Positions 50,895 through 63,769 of a stretch of 64,000 bases of DNA are shown one piece after another (position 1 is the first letter of the stretch; each line of letters begins with the position of its first letter). The stretch spans positions 11,160,001-11,224,000 of the forward strand of contig NC_003284.9 in assembly GCF_000002985.6 (NCBI RefSeq). Reading direction: 5' to 3'. The notes under the pieces were generated by a model. The model had not been told where the DNA came from. It saw only the letters and a list, made by a program, of their open reading frames with translations, and searched no databases. A program made the position numbers and the translations under genes. Origin of the DNA: Caenorhabditis elegans. Its lineage: Eukaryota > Nematoda > Chromadorea > Rhabditida > Rhabditidae.

Positions 50895-53800
50895 TCAATT
50901 TTCCTCCGAGATGTAGTCGAAATCAACACAATGCACGTCCCGGATGCAGAAATTCTTTCTGGAAATAAATATATTGAAGTGTGACGATATGATGGGAAAG
51001 CTAAAAATAATTGGATTTTTCAAAACTTGCACTTTGAGTTTTCTTATTTGTTGTTTGAAAAATCAAGAATGATGAAATTTCAAAGGTCTGAGAGGATGAT
51101 TTCTTTACTTACATATTAAGTAAAATTTTGAAACTCTGTTTTGGGTTTACATAAATTAAAATTAAAGAGCTTCGAAAATTCAACTTTGAGAATAGGTGAT
51201 ATGATATCTCAAAGCTTGAAATGTTTTTGAGTAGTGATATAAAATAGTTTCAAACATGGACATTTTTGTTAAGACAAATTAAAACGCTCAGTTTATAAAA
51301 CAGATAATTTAATACCTGCAAGTTGGGCATTGCGCACTTCCTCGATGGTACTCATATCGGTAGACGTTATCTATGTTCTGCCTTCCAATGAAAATTTGAG
51401 CTAGGCAACTTCTGCACCTGAAATAACACAACTAATTATATATTCAACTTGTCTTCGGTGCGGGAATCGCTTTTATTGCATGTTGAGATAATGGACACAG
51501 AGACAGCTGCATTTGTGAAAAGCGTGGTATCTTTCTTGAGGTCCGTACCCAGCTGTCATCTCTTAATGAAACCCCCTTGCTCCCCTATTTGGACCATAAT
51601 TAGTCGGTCAGTATGGTAATTGACCTCAAGATCATGACTGGACACACACGTTCATTTCGACTCTGTTCTTGATTGATAGGAAAATATTTTACCATAAAGG
51701 ACGACAAATGCAGTTCTCGCACGGTGGAGTGAATCGGGCGCCAATGTCGTGAAAGAAAACTCGTTGCTCCTGGCCATCGCAAGATCTTTCAATTTTCACC
51801 ATATTTTCTTCAGTTCCACATGCAAAACATGGATCCTTTTCACTTGCTTTCACACGGTGTGTTACACGGGTGTTGCTTGCTATTCGTTGAATAAAATCCT
51901 AAAAAACTTTGATTCAAATTATCAGACCCGGTTGAAAAATCTGACCTCTTTCAGCTCCTCCATGAAAGTCAAGGGGACGTTTATATGAGGGGGAACAAAA
52001 ATTGGTACTTCGAGTATCTCATTCAGTTGACGATAATAGTCTTGACGTAGGCTGAAAAAGATTTGTTTAAAAATATTGAACAAGTTAACTACATGTAATT
52101 TGTGAAAACTAAGAAAAAATGGAAAGTGTACTGTTCTGGTAGTACAAGGTTACTGTACAGTTCGTTTTCGGTTTTATAAATCTTTTGCTGTTTAAAACTT
52201 TTCAAAACTATTTTAAAAGTATTTTCAGGAAACTTATTTTAATGTTTCTTCAAAAGTTGATTTTGTTCTAACTAGGGAACCGTCACAAGGTGCCACTCGC
52301 TTTTTGGACGAAACATGTTTCATGTGAAAGCCCATGTTGAGAAACGGTAAAATGTCAATTTTTAGCTGCAAAATTTCAGAATTGAGCTCAGGGTGAGAAT
52401 TAAAAGTTGCTCACATCAGTACTAACTGCGCACTCCCGCCGCAATATTAGCGTATCGGTGAGGGTTGTGGTAATTATTTTATGTGAAATATATAAATTTT
52501 TGTCCATTGAAACGTTTTTGCTACTTTGAACAAAGTTTAGAAGCTTTTTGAAAAAATTGTTTTTTTCAAAAGTGTTTTAAACTTTTACAGTTGATAGACA
52601 AGTGTTAAAAACCTAAAAATAACAACTTGCTTAATCCGGGTTTAGATTTTTTAACAGAAAAAGTTAACTGTTTACTTGCTTTTTTTGCGAATTGTACCTT
52701 AACTTTGAGCTATGATATCTCTGTGATAAGCCACGGTTTTGTTTAGCGATCAACTACAAAGTTGTAGCAAATTTTCTGTTTAACACTTTGTTAATTAGTT
52801 AATTTTAGGTATTAGTACCCCACGCAGAAAAAAGGGCATTCACGTTCATGGAATATACGATTAAAAGTTGTACAGTCTCACAGGTATGTTAGTCTGTGAA
52901 AATCACTGATAGCAAAAACTAATCAATTACTAAAATGTTAAACAGAAAATTTGCTACAACTTCGTAGTTGATCGCTAAACAAGACCGTAGCTCATCACAG
53001 AGATATCATAGCTCAAAGTTAAGGTACAATTCGCAAAAAAAGCAAGTAAACAGGTAACTTTTTCTGTTAAAAAATCTAAACCCGAATTCATCAAGTTGTT
53101 ATTTTTAGGTTTTTAACACTTGTCTATCAACTGTAAAAATTTAAAACACTTTTGAAAAAAGTTTGAAAAAAAAATTTTTTTTTGGATTATTTTTTCACAT
53201 TTCAGAATTTTCAAAAAAAAAATTTTTCAAAAAGCTTCTAAACTTTGTTCAAAGTAGCAAAAACGTTTCAATGGACAAAAAATTATATATTTCACATAAA
53301 ATAACCACCACAACCCTCACCGATACGCTAATATTGCGGCGGGAGTGCGCAGTTAGTACTGATGTAAGCAACTTTTAATTCTCACCCTGAGCTCAATTCT
53401 GAAATTTTGCAGCTAAAAATTGACATTTTACCGTTTCTCAACATGGGCTTTCACATGAAACATGTTTCGTCCAAAAAGCGAGTGGCACCTTGTGACGGTT
53501 CCCTAGTAAGGCTAATATTTCTCTGGGATCTGTTTTTTTTTTTGAAATTTGACATTTTTTCTGAAACTTTTCTAGAATAGATCAATTGTATCTGATTTAA
53601 AAAATCCATATAAACGCTTACGTGATAGTGAACGGTGTTATATAGGCAGGGCGGAAGCTGACTTTCACAAAAATTGATCGTATCCGCTCTTCTTCATCCT
53701 GATTCGGAAGCTTAACAATGTTAGTCGTATTTTTCTTTCTGATATATTTCTAGTTATCACAAACCATTGGCATCCTTGTGTTGTCCACCTGAAGCCGGAC

Positions 53801-55469
53801 ATCAGCCAACTTGACAGCCATAAATCTCCAATTTGATGTGTAGACAAGGAAATTACGAGTGACAAAGAGGAAGCTGCGCTCTGAAAATATTGGAAATAAC
53901 TAATGTTTTTAACTTATCAATCGAATAACGCACGGGACAATTTTATCCGAAAAGTTTCTGGATCAGCAATCACCGTTTGTGCTTCATTCACGCAGTCCGG
54001 GTTATCTATGTAGTATTGGTAGATAGGCCATTTTTTGTAGTCTTTGATCCGAATGCAATAATAACCGTTTGCTGTAATTTAAAATGACAATTGACCGCGT
54101 TTTCAGGAAAACTTCATTACCAATCAAAGCGACAAAAAGCACTGTGAACCACATCCAAGGATAATCCAGAACTGATGGAAATCGACGAGTGTCAGCTGCA
54201 GTCATCAAGATGTTTCCATGCACGAAGTAGGCAGCAATGACTGAAATTGATTTTTCTAAACAATAAATGCAGAAACGTGATGAAAATTTAAAAAAAAAAC
54301 TCTATTTGTCTTTCAAAATATTTATTTCAAGTCTTATTCAAACTCGAATATTAACAATACTAAATTATTTTGTGCGCATATGTTTTAATCAGTTCATACA
54401 TATGTAGAAAGTAAAATAGATCTGACGAATCGATTCAGTTTCAAATTAATAAGAGGGTACTTAAACGCATCTGAGAAATCCTAAAATTTGGAATTATATA
54501 TTTTGAAAACTCGTTGAAGGAGGAGTAACGGCCTTGGCTATTTTGAACTTATAGGCTCAAATAGTGCTTAAATGAACGAATTAGGTAATGAGACTCATCA
54601 AAAATGTTTCAAAAAGCTTTATGGCGGTTCAAAATTTGGAAAAATTATGAATTTTGCTTACTTTGCTGTGCCATTTTGAAAGTTTATCACATTATTTGGT
54701 TGATTAAGATTTTTTTCAAGCCGATAGGTTTTTTTTCTTAGGCCGATAGGTATCAGGTATAAAAAATAACCGAAATTTTTGAATGTACCTTAATTACCGG
54801 AATAAAATGAGATTACCAATATTTTTACATTAAAAAATTCGTTCATTTGAGCACATTTTGGATCTCTACGTTTAAAGTTGTCCGAACCGTTAGCCCTCCT
54901 TCAAGCTATTTCATGAGTTACTAGATCCAATTGTATTCGTATTGAATTTGTAGTCGAAGCTTTCATTACTAAACAATGTTTGTCTTTTGAAATGCATTAC
55001 TGAAAAAATCGGCGAGCCGTCATTTGAGGTTCAATCATTTGTCCGAAATTGTTATTTTATTTTGTAGGATTCTGTTGTCCTTTTCACTTTTGAAAAAATT
55101 CCAACACTCACCACAGGGATAGAAGGCAACAAATGCGTGAAAGAATGCCACCCGTTTTGCAGCATACTCCACAAAGTCGTGCTGTCTTGAATTATATAGA
55201 ATTGTAAACAAGTCAAAAAGTGTGAGCCCGAGTCCGTCGAGCAGTTCCTCCGGTGGGAATACCAATGCAAAGTGGGCCGCTGTTAAGATAGCTATGTGAC
55301 TGACCACGTGAAGATATGTTAGCTGAGCTACAAAGATTAATTTTCTTTATAATTAATGAACAATTCATAAATAATTTTAAAAAAACTCACTAGTAAATTC
55401 ACACGTAATGGCTGTAAAAACTCCGAGTACGAAGATGAAAAACCATGTACCTCGTTTTATTGAGGTCAT
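50895..55469 (-). CDS. TMEM129-like RING-type E3 ubiquitin ligase of the ER membrane
   Basis: Ten exons: 55469-55391, 55327-55112, 54240-54121, 54071-53934, 53880-53765, 53710-53622, 52051-51946, 51898-51693, 51417-51316, 50958-50895; 411 residues. Three hydrophobic segments lie in the first half: GTWFFIFVLGVFTAITC, HIAILTAAHFALVF and WFTVLFVALI. The C-terminal zinc-binding part has CFACG (residue 312 on), then CENCICRPLWCRSC, CPTCR and FCIRDV, matching the unusual Cys-only RING of TMEM129 (CxxC...CQQCYCRPMWCLTC...CPTCRARFCILDV). In mammals TMEM129 works in ER-associated degradation with Derlin-1. Intron 6 carries a large foldback repeat. The acceptor ATTTTTCAG one base before the ATG implies SL trans-splicing. 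Divergent from idh-2. Confidence 0.87.
52272..53506. mobile_element. 1.2-kb foldback (palindromic) transposable element, probably PIF/Harbinger-type and non-autonomous
   Basis: Near-perfect inverted arms of about 530-600 bp begin CTAGGGAACCGTCACAAGG at both ends and meet at a short spacer near 52820-52920. The right arm has an extra stretch of about 65 bp (around 53160-53220). The element is flanked by TAA on each side (52269-52271 and 53507-53509), a 3-bp target duplication typical of PIF/Harbinger elements. There is no open frame for a transposase. It lies wholly in intron 6 of the TMEM129-like gene. Confidence 0.85.
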
Positions 55470-56005
55470 CCTGAAAAATGAAGCACATTAAAAGAAAGAA
55501 CAGAACGAAAAAAAAACTAAATATAAGCTTTAAGCATGAAAGAAATCAATAATAATTGAGATTCCACGTAATGTATTTGAAAATCTTCATCTAAAGCGAC
55601 GTTCTCTTCTCCTTCCATTCTGTCCGCAAAAGTGCGTCGTTTTCTCTGCCTGCGTACGTAGCCGGGAAAAGGGGACCTTGAGTTTTTTGTGGACTATGAT
55701 GCGAGGATCAAACAGTTTGCACCAGTACACTATCGACCCAGCCTTCTATCCTATCCTCCGCCTGTTTGTTTCATTCTCTGACCCTCTATAATCTCTCCTC
55801 CTTCGGAATCGAATCAGCAAGAACGACCTGGCAATGTATCAAGATAACACGACAATTCCTTGTCCTTCTTATCAAAGTGACCGTTTGCGCGTACAAACGA
55901 TGGCTGCATTTGTTCCATTTTGTTGTTTTTTTTAACGTATGAACTTGTTTCAAAGACATTTTCTTAATTTAATCTATTTTATCAAAACAAATTATTCAGG
56001 TAAAA
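55470..56005. promoter_or_regulatory. Shared divergent promoter of the TMEM129-like gene and idh-2
   Basis: 536 bp separate the two start codons. The central part (about 55600-55900) is C/T-rich and GC-richer than its flanks (ctctcctccttcgg and similar), like worm housekeeping promoters. No TATA box stands out on either side. A possible acceptor (attattcag) lies about 6 bp before the idh-2 ATG. Confidence 0.5.
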
Positions 56006-58029
56006 ATGTTAAGCCGTCTGACATCACGCAACGTACTTCTTGCTCGCAATGTGGCTACTGCAGCAACTCAGGAACGGCAGAAAATTAAAGTGGATAACCC
56101 AGTTGTCGATTTGGATGGAGATGAGATGACGAGAATCATCTGGAAAGAAATTAAGAATAAGGTGAGATACTATACACCAAATCTCTGAGGAGTGCAAATT
56201 TTCAGTTAATTCTTCCATACCTGGATCTCGACATCAAATATTATGACCTTGGTCTTGAATACAGAGACGAGACAAATGATCAGGTGAGTTTTAAAACCAA
56301 TGTAGTATGACGGTTTGATTGATAGTTCGCGTTTTGATAAAACTAAAAGTAAACGATAACTTGCATTTATTGAAACATAAAACTGGTTTCCTTTTCGATT
56401 GAATAGGAATTATCCTCCAGTGCAGAAGTATCTGGAAAATTACCCTGTTCATCACTTTTCCCAGTTCCATTAAGATTCTAGGCTCGAATATATAGTTTTC
56501 AAATACCGCCCACGTGTTGCCACTACCAGATGCACTAAAATATTGAAGTTCAAGTTTGCAGGTCACCATTGACGCAGCCCATGCAATTCTTGAGCACAGT
56601 GTTGGAATCAAATGCGCCACAATCACTCCGGACGAGGCTCGCATCAAAGAGTTTAATCTTAAGAAGATGTGGCTCTCACCAAACGGAACAATCAGAAATA
56701 TTCTAGGAGGAACTGTATTTCGTGAGCCAATTCTTTGCAAGAACATTCCACGACTAGTGCCTGGATGGACTCAGCCGATCACAATTGGCCGCCACGCTTT
56801 TGGAGATCAGTATAAATGCACAGATTTAGTTATTCCAAGTGGATCGACCCTTCAGCTTTTAGTTAACAAGCCAGACGGATCCAAAGATGTGCATAACGTG
56901 TATGACTTCAAAAAGTCGGGAGGTGTTGGATTGGCTATGTATAATACTGATGAGAGCATTAAAGGATTTGCTCATTCTTGTTTCCAATACGCATTGATGA
57001 AGCAATGGCCACTGTATCTTTCCACAAAGAACACGATTCTGAAGAAATATGATGGACGATTCAAGGATATTTTCCAAGATATATATGAAAAGTAGGGTAA
57101 TCCAAAAAAATCTCATTCAAATGTTTATGTTTTAAGGAAATATGAAGCGGATTTCAAGAACAATAAAATTTGGTACGAGCATCGATTAATTGATGATCAA
57201 GTTGCACAGGCATTGAAGAGCTCTGGAGGATTTGTGTGGGCTTGCAAGAACTACGACGGAGATGTGCAAAGTGACATTGTTGCTCAAGGTTTTTAGTCTT
57301 GCTTTTCAAGAATCTTCCGCAAAAATTATTATTTTCAGGATACGGATCGCTCGGTCTCATGTCTTCAGTTTTGATGTGTCCCGACGGAAAGACAATTGAA
57401 GCAGAAGCTGCGCATGGAACAGTCACTCGACATTATCGTGAACATCAGAAGGGTAACTCGACGTCTACAAACCCAATTGCGTCTATCTTTGCTTGGACAA
57501 GAGGTCTTCATCACAGAGGCGTACTTGACAATAATGAAGCATTGAAGACGTGAGATAACGTTCCTAAAATATTTACTCTCTAATCAAATTTTTGAAAAAC
57601 TAGTCAAAAATTCAAATGTTTCTAACTTCTCGCCTTCTAAATTTGAACATAATTTAGCCGAATTGTTACAACAGATACATCTCGTTTTTCTTTCTCTTCT
57701 TTATAATTTCGAAAACTTTATCCAGCACCTGTGGGCAACTTTCACAACAATTAAACAATTTTTTGAAAACAACAGTCCCAAAATTTTTAGCAAAAAATCC
57801 CAGCAAACAAAAAAATTTGATTTTCTTATTTGAAAATTGATGTTTCAGGTTCTCCCTTACTTTGGAAAAGGCATGCATTGACACTGTCGAGGAGGGAAAA
57901 ATGACGAAAGATCTTTCAATTTGCATTCATGGAACCAAGAAGGGAACCGAGAAAGGAGCTTATCTTATTACTGAAGATTTTCTGTCCGCTATTGACACCA
58001 AGATGGCAGAGCTCATGCGCCAGGATTAA
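56006..58029 (+). CDS. idh-2: NADP-dependent isocitrate dehydrogenase, mitochondrial type
   Basis: Six exons: 56006-56161, 56206-56283, 56562-57091, 57137-57288, 57339-57549, 57849-58029; 435 residues. The first 20 or so residues ([20 protein letters not shown]) are rich in Arg, Ser and Ala with no acids, a mitochondrial targeting peptide. The enzyme core follows: [32 protein letters not shown] (isocitrate-binding Ser/Asn/Arg residues), [20 protein letters not shown] (metal-binding Asp), and [11 protein letters not shown] (NADP-binding loop). It converts isocitrate to 2-oxoglutarate with production of NADPH in the mitochondrial matrix. All key residues I can name are present. Confidence 0.96.
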
Positions 58030-58476
58030 AAAACACTCCATTTCGTAAATTATTTCTAGTGTATTTAGTGTTCTGATGACATTTGTACTCCATCTTCTTA
58101 TTGCCATATTTTTATTTTTCAAGAAAAAATGTAAATGAAACAATTTTTATTCACGTGCAATTGACAAAACAAAGGTTAATTGGGGGAATGAAATTAAATT
58201 GAAAATGTTTGAACAAACGAGAAAATCGGAACATGGCAAGGATAAATTGCCAAAATTACTGGGAAGAAAATGTGAAATCGGGAAATGGGAGGAATTCTCT
58301 AAAAATATAGAATGAGAGATCCAAAAGTTAAAGAATGGGAACGATGTCAGAGATATGGAAGAAAAGTGGATAGTTTTAAAACAGAACATAGGATAAAAAG
58401 ATAAAACAGTGCAAAAATTTAGCATGAGTTTCTAAGAAGAACATAAAATTAAAGCTAACTTAATAGGAAAATTGAA
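58030..58476. other. Convergent 3' region between idh-2 and the USP gene
   Basis: The only clear polyA signal for the minus-strand USP gene (tttatt at 58146-58151, AATAAA on its strand) lies about 330 bp past its stop, close to the end of idh-2, so the two 3' UTRs may overlap. Nothing else seen. Confidence 0.5.
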
Positions 58477-61400
58477 CTATTGGATACTCTGACAGTGTTT
58501 TTCATTTGCAAAAACAATGTTACCACGACCATCAAAAATTATATCTGTTGCTGCATCCTTGGCAACAGCCTCCTGTTTCCGGAACATTGCTAGAACGATT
58601 GTGATGTCGCTGGACAACTTTGAGTCAAGGACAACCTGCAAACAATTTTTGTAGTATAAAATTACGTCAATATTGTAAAAGTTTAATATTCTGGTGTGCA
58701 AATTAATAACGTACTTTGGCATCGTCATATTCGTTGTACTGAAATTCGTTTGTACGGTCAACTTCAAACGACTTGTAATGACCATTATCGCCGTTTTTTC
58801 CACAATGAGCAATAAATGAGCACAGTTCATAGTTATGAGCATTGTTATCGTCTTTTAATATGAGCTGTCTCTGGACGTTGAGAACAGTCATATCCTTTCC
58901 ACGCTGTTGGTCTTTGACACGAGGCACAAAATAGAGAAGGACTTCGGGAAGCTTTGTAAAACGAGTTGTGCTGCATAGAGTTTCTTGACCGCAACTAAAA
59001 ACTCTTTCGAAGTTAGTTTATAAATGTATTAATAATTATCAATTTTTCACCTTTTACAATTCATGCCGACTACTGGAATTGGGTTGGCCATCTTGTCCAC
59101 CATACTTTGCATGGTTCCTTTTGTTTTGCTCGAGAGATCAATCGAAACATATATTGCTTTGTCGGGGGCGTTGCTCACATGCTTGCAAGATTTACATTCA
59201 TCTGCAAAGCTTACATTTAATTGAACATAAATACATTTTTCTTACAAGCAATAAACATTTCGATTTCAAAGTAGCTTCGAATTGGCGGATGGGCGTGCAT
59301 GTACTCTTCGTCGAATTTATTGAAAAAATACTGCATTGCCTCCATCACGCATTGCATACCTTCATCTTCAATGTTCTTCCAGTTCGCTGAAAAAGATATC
59401 AGTTAAACTGAAAAATATAAAATATGAACAACTTACATTTCAGCAGAGCTACAAACGCCGGTGTGTCATCAGCTCGTGGTCTTTCAGAAATCAAATTGGT
59501 GAGCATGCACAAAAAGCATTCAGAACGATTTGCCTTTTGTTTTTTATGTGAGTGACTTCGAACAATGGAGTACACCTGAGGGACTCGCATAAGCAACTGT
59601 ACCATTGAAATTGCGTAGCAGAGTGTGTTTCTATTCACGATAGCTCTTCGAACAATTGGAGATGGGAAATGATCCTGGATGTCACATTCATCAGCTGCTT
59701 TTGGAGTGAGCACTTGTTGCAGAAGAGATTTGATAGTTTCCTGAAATATTATTATTGTTTCAAGAAACATGAATATAGATGCATACATTTGAAACACGTC
59801 TCGAATATTGTTCCACGCGCGTACTGAATCGTGTCTTTTTGGTCGAGGGAGATTCTTCTGAGAATGGTGCCGAACTTCGTCGAGATGATGATCTTTGACT
59901 CGCCAATCTACTTTTTCCGGAATCTTTTCCAATATTTTTCTCGCGTGGTAAACTCGGAGATTTATCTTGCTCGGATCGGTCCGTCACTGCAGGCTCGTAG
60001 ACAAAATCTGCGGTTTTAGCAGTGCTCTAAAAATGAAAAAAACTATGAAAAAAAAAGATCAATTAATCATACGTTTTTGAGCCGAGACGATCTGCGTTGT
60101 TTTGAAGGAGTGGTGTTGTCATCTGGAAGCGACTTTCGTTTTAGCGAATGCAATTCTTGAGGAGACACGGTTTCTGAAATTTGACTTCGATGATTTTAAC
60201 AAAAACACATTTTTTAGAAGATAATAAATTACCTGGAGGATAGCCGTCTTCTGATACCGTAATCGAGCTTCTAGATTTTCTTTCTCTCTTTGCTTTATGA
60301 TGGACATTGTCAATTGCTTGAACAGCTTGTTCAATGTCAAAATCTTCATCGTGCTCCGAGAAATCATCATTATCCTCGCTCATTGACTCGTTTTCAGTCT
60401 CTGACCCACTTTTAGTTTTTGTACTTCTCTTTGGTCTGCCTAAAACTTGTTTTGCGATTAGTTCCTTTTAGTATTATTATTATACATACCTTTTCTGATC
60501 ATACTCTGATTGACAGTCTGGTTAACAGCATGATTTTCTGGCAATGGAGAATTAAGTTGAACACCCTCTGATTCTGTAAGACAAAATTTAGACTATAACC
60601 TGCTCTGAACTCGTGTACCTTTTCTATCTTGACTTTTAAGAGTATTGGACATCACGCCAGAATCACATTGGCTTTTCTGGACACCATTGTTGAGAATTGA
60701 AGTGACTGCGTCAAGTTCTTCTTGTTTCAATCGAACCAGATCCTCTAAGGAATGTGATCGACATAGGACAGTTTCCCCCGTAAGAGCAAGAAATATTGTC
60801 TCCACGGAGTAACCTGCCAAAACGTCCTTCTTTGGCGGTCTTGGTTTTACAGCTTGTGGATCTTCTTTTAGTACTGCTGGTTGTGGAATTTTTGCGGCCT
60901 GCTTAACATACTTTTTTGTTTTAGGAAAAGTATGAATTGGAGGGTATGTGACGGTTCGAGACCAAATGATTGTTTTATTATGCAACTTCTCTTGTTCTCG
61001 TTTTCTTTTTTCCCACAGGGCATCCCGTAACTTTACCTCGTCGGCTTCTGTGATCAAAGTATTGACACAAGGAAGATTCAGAGATACGGCAGTTTCCGAC
61101 GACATAGTTTTCTCCTCGACCGGGTTTTGTGAGGACTCCACCACTTGAGAAATAGGCAAATCTTGGAGAGCATCATCTAAAGTAGTAGAGACGTCTGTTG
61201 TTGAAACTGAACTAGGTTCCGATATCGGGACAACAACAAGGATACTGAGCGGAACTTCTGATATCTCGGATGCCTTGAACAATTCCAACATTACAACATC
61301 GTTCTGTTTTGGAAATGTGGAGTTATGCAAAGCATCATTTTCCATATTGTTATTGTGAATTTGCTCTGAAGATTCTTCCTTTTTGTCAAATTCCGAATGA

Positions 61401-62647
61401 GGGCTCGTCAAAACAATATGAGAAGGATCAATTGGTGTAGTGACATTATATTTCTGATCTGCAACAACATCGGGAGGCGTTTGATCAGTCGTAGCTGACG
61501 CAACTCCAGCTGAAGTGTTGGAAGTAGTTTCACTGGATTCTGGATGATCTTTCAAAAGATCTGTGCATTGAGAAATTTGTGAAGTGAGATCATGTGCAGA
61601 TTCTGACACCTTCTCAACTGGTTCATTTGATGGTTGTCTTGTGTGATCAGATATTGAGTTGTTTGTCTCGACTTGAATATCATTAAGAAACTTCTCATTC
61701 TCGGCATAATCTGTTTGTGGCAAAACAGTTGGTAACGTTTCAACAGCGTTTTCCAGTAGTTTATTCTCATCATCTTGAACAATAGGTTGGTGTGACACTA
61801 TTCCTTCTGATGTTAACTGCTCACTGGAACGGCTTGACAACATTTTTGATGAAATCACTCTTCCGGGGCTAGCTGGAGGATCCGATACTGGTTTAACATG
61901 AGCTTCAAGATTTTTGGCGCTTCCTGTTTCATCAAGATATTCGTTCATTTTTGAAACAACGGCCTCGTTTGGAATAACGGGTGACACAGAAGATTTCTCC
62001 TGAACTTTTTCATCCGGGCTTGCGACTTCATTGTTGTTGTGCACTCCTTTCATTTTCAGAAAAAATGAATCAGCATAAGAAAAACTGGCCAAAGACTTTT
62101 CAGAATTGAATGAATCTTTCGTGATGATTCCTTTCAGAGATTTTAATTGATTTGCAAGAAGATTGTCGATGTAGAAAGCTGGAGCGTCTAGAATTAAATA
62201 ATGTTTTTCAATTTTTGTGAGATAAAATATGCACATGCACTAGTTTCTACACCTGATCACTTTTGTAAATTGAACAACATGCTCACTTGTTTTTGGATCC
62301 GGCAGGCCAATCTTTCCGACAAATTCCTGCATGGAAGAAGGAATAGAACTCAAAAATTGTGAAGATGGCGTTGCTTTTGTATACTGACCATTAACAATTT
62401 TGCTCGCTTCTTCTGCTTTCAGATTATGAGTTTCGGTTAGCACCTCAGAAAGTCGACTTGTGAAATAACTTTCCGTCATCTGATAATCGTAAGATGTTTG
62501 TCCAATTGAATGTTGTACATGAACTGCAGGGAAGATGCTATGTATGTCGTCTCTCTGAAGAGTTGTTAAGGATACTCCGTCCAAATGCTTTTGATGAAGA
62601 CGTTTCAGAACTTCCCCAACCGTTTGGGTAGGATCGGCTCCCTCCAT
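58477..62647 (-). CDS. USP-family (peptidase C19) deubiquitinase with a long disordered N-terminus
   Basis: Eleven exons: 62647-62251, 62187-60619, 60573-60490, 60439-60233, 60173-60073, 60026-59787, 59740-59437, 59386-59246, 59201-59051, 58994-58715, 58635-58477; 1,210 residues. Residues 1-130 look structured but unfamiliar. About 135-860 is Ser/Thr/Glu-rich and disordered, with an AT-hook-like GRPKR at 684-688 and basic SKQRRSSRLK, suggesting a nuclear protein. The catalytic part (about 895-1160) has the Cys box NRNTLCYAISMVQLL (Cys907), finger-type pairs CKSC and CGQETLC, and the His box NGHYKSFEV (His1137) followed by YDDAK. The usual Gly-Asn-Thr before the Cys is altered. The acceptor TATCTTTCAG 24 bp before the ATG fits SL trans-splicing; an upstream exon in frame (…EQHINLRV) cannot be excluded. 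The exon 1 donor (GGT|GTAGAA) was chosen by frame. Confidence 0.85.
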
Positions 62648-63732
62648 CACACGAAGATTAATGTGCTGTTCCTGAAAGATAATATTTTTTTATGATGAAT
62701 TGGTGAAAAAACCACAAACTTTTCAATAACAGCTAAGCCACTTGATTGATTTCAGCAATTGAAAGAAGATGAGGCAATCAGGAAACGGTTCGAAAACCTC
62801 GTTTCCTACCTGAAATAAATACAATAATGCAAGGAAAAGGGCTATTTAAGAATTTTAAATTAACATTTAAGGATCGACCGAAAATTTGGCTTATCGGGAA
62901 AATTATTAAGTAAAATAATTAGAAAACATGCAGAATTGTTAAATACAAAACTATTTCGATGTTCGAAGAGCTTTCCCATTCAAAATTGCGCTTCATATAT
63001 CCACAAAGTTTTGCCTAAATTTGCCAGAGCCCCAAAAAATTTTGAAGTCGATGCGAACGTCCGCAAACACTGTGGGAACACTGTGTACGTAACACACCAC
63101 ATTTGACGCCGCGTTCACATTGTGACGTGTACGCTGCGATTCTTAGTTTTTTTGCTAAATCTTATTCATAAGTGAAAATCAGTAGTGAGCATAAAAGATG
63201 GTCTATTAATTTGAAAAAATTGATACATGGAATTGGAATAAACGGAAAGAGGAAAAGAAAACGGAAAGAGATGTATGGGCAAGGAAAAGCGTCGGGCAGT
63301 GTGATTCATGAAAAACTAGAAAAATAAAGGAATCCAACAAAATTTGGAGAAATGTAAATTCTCTTATCTTGTGAGAAGAAAAAACTTAAATCGAACGCAT
63401 TAACATTTTGCATTAAAAGTTTTAAGGGTCACTACTAATTATGCTGAATGACATTCGGAGCTTTTTGACTTGGTTGTACGGACGAATGTATCGGATAAAT
63501 GGCAAACGAGCACTTTCATCAAGCAGCGCAGATATTTAGAGAATGCAGGAGGAATACGAATACGTGCATATCTTCGTACTCACTCGCATTTTTCCCTTTT
63601 CTGCCAGCACACACCACCCCACTCGTTTTGTGAATGCGCTGAGAGCCCCGTGAGCCGAGCGCCATATAAGAATCAATACTCTGCGAACCTAAGGAAAAAC
63701 ACATGGCTGAATGGATGAAGAAAAAGGAACAA

Positions 63733-63769
<37 letters not shown>

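Noticed and set aside
62187..62236. Start of the large USP exon at MCIFYLTKIEK
   Set aside because: This part is intron; the acceptor TAATTCTAG at 62188 precedes the exon and the upstream exon joins in phase.
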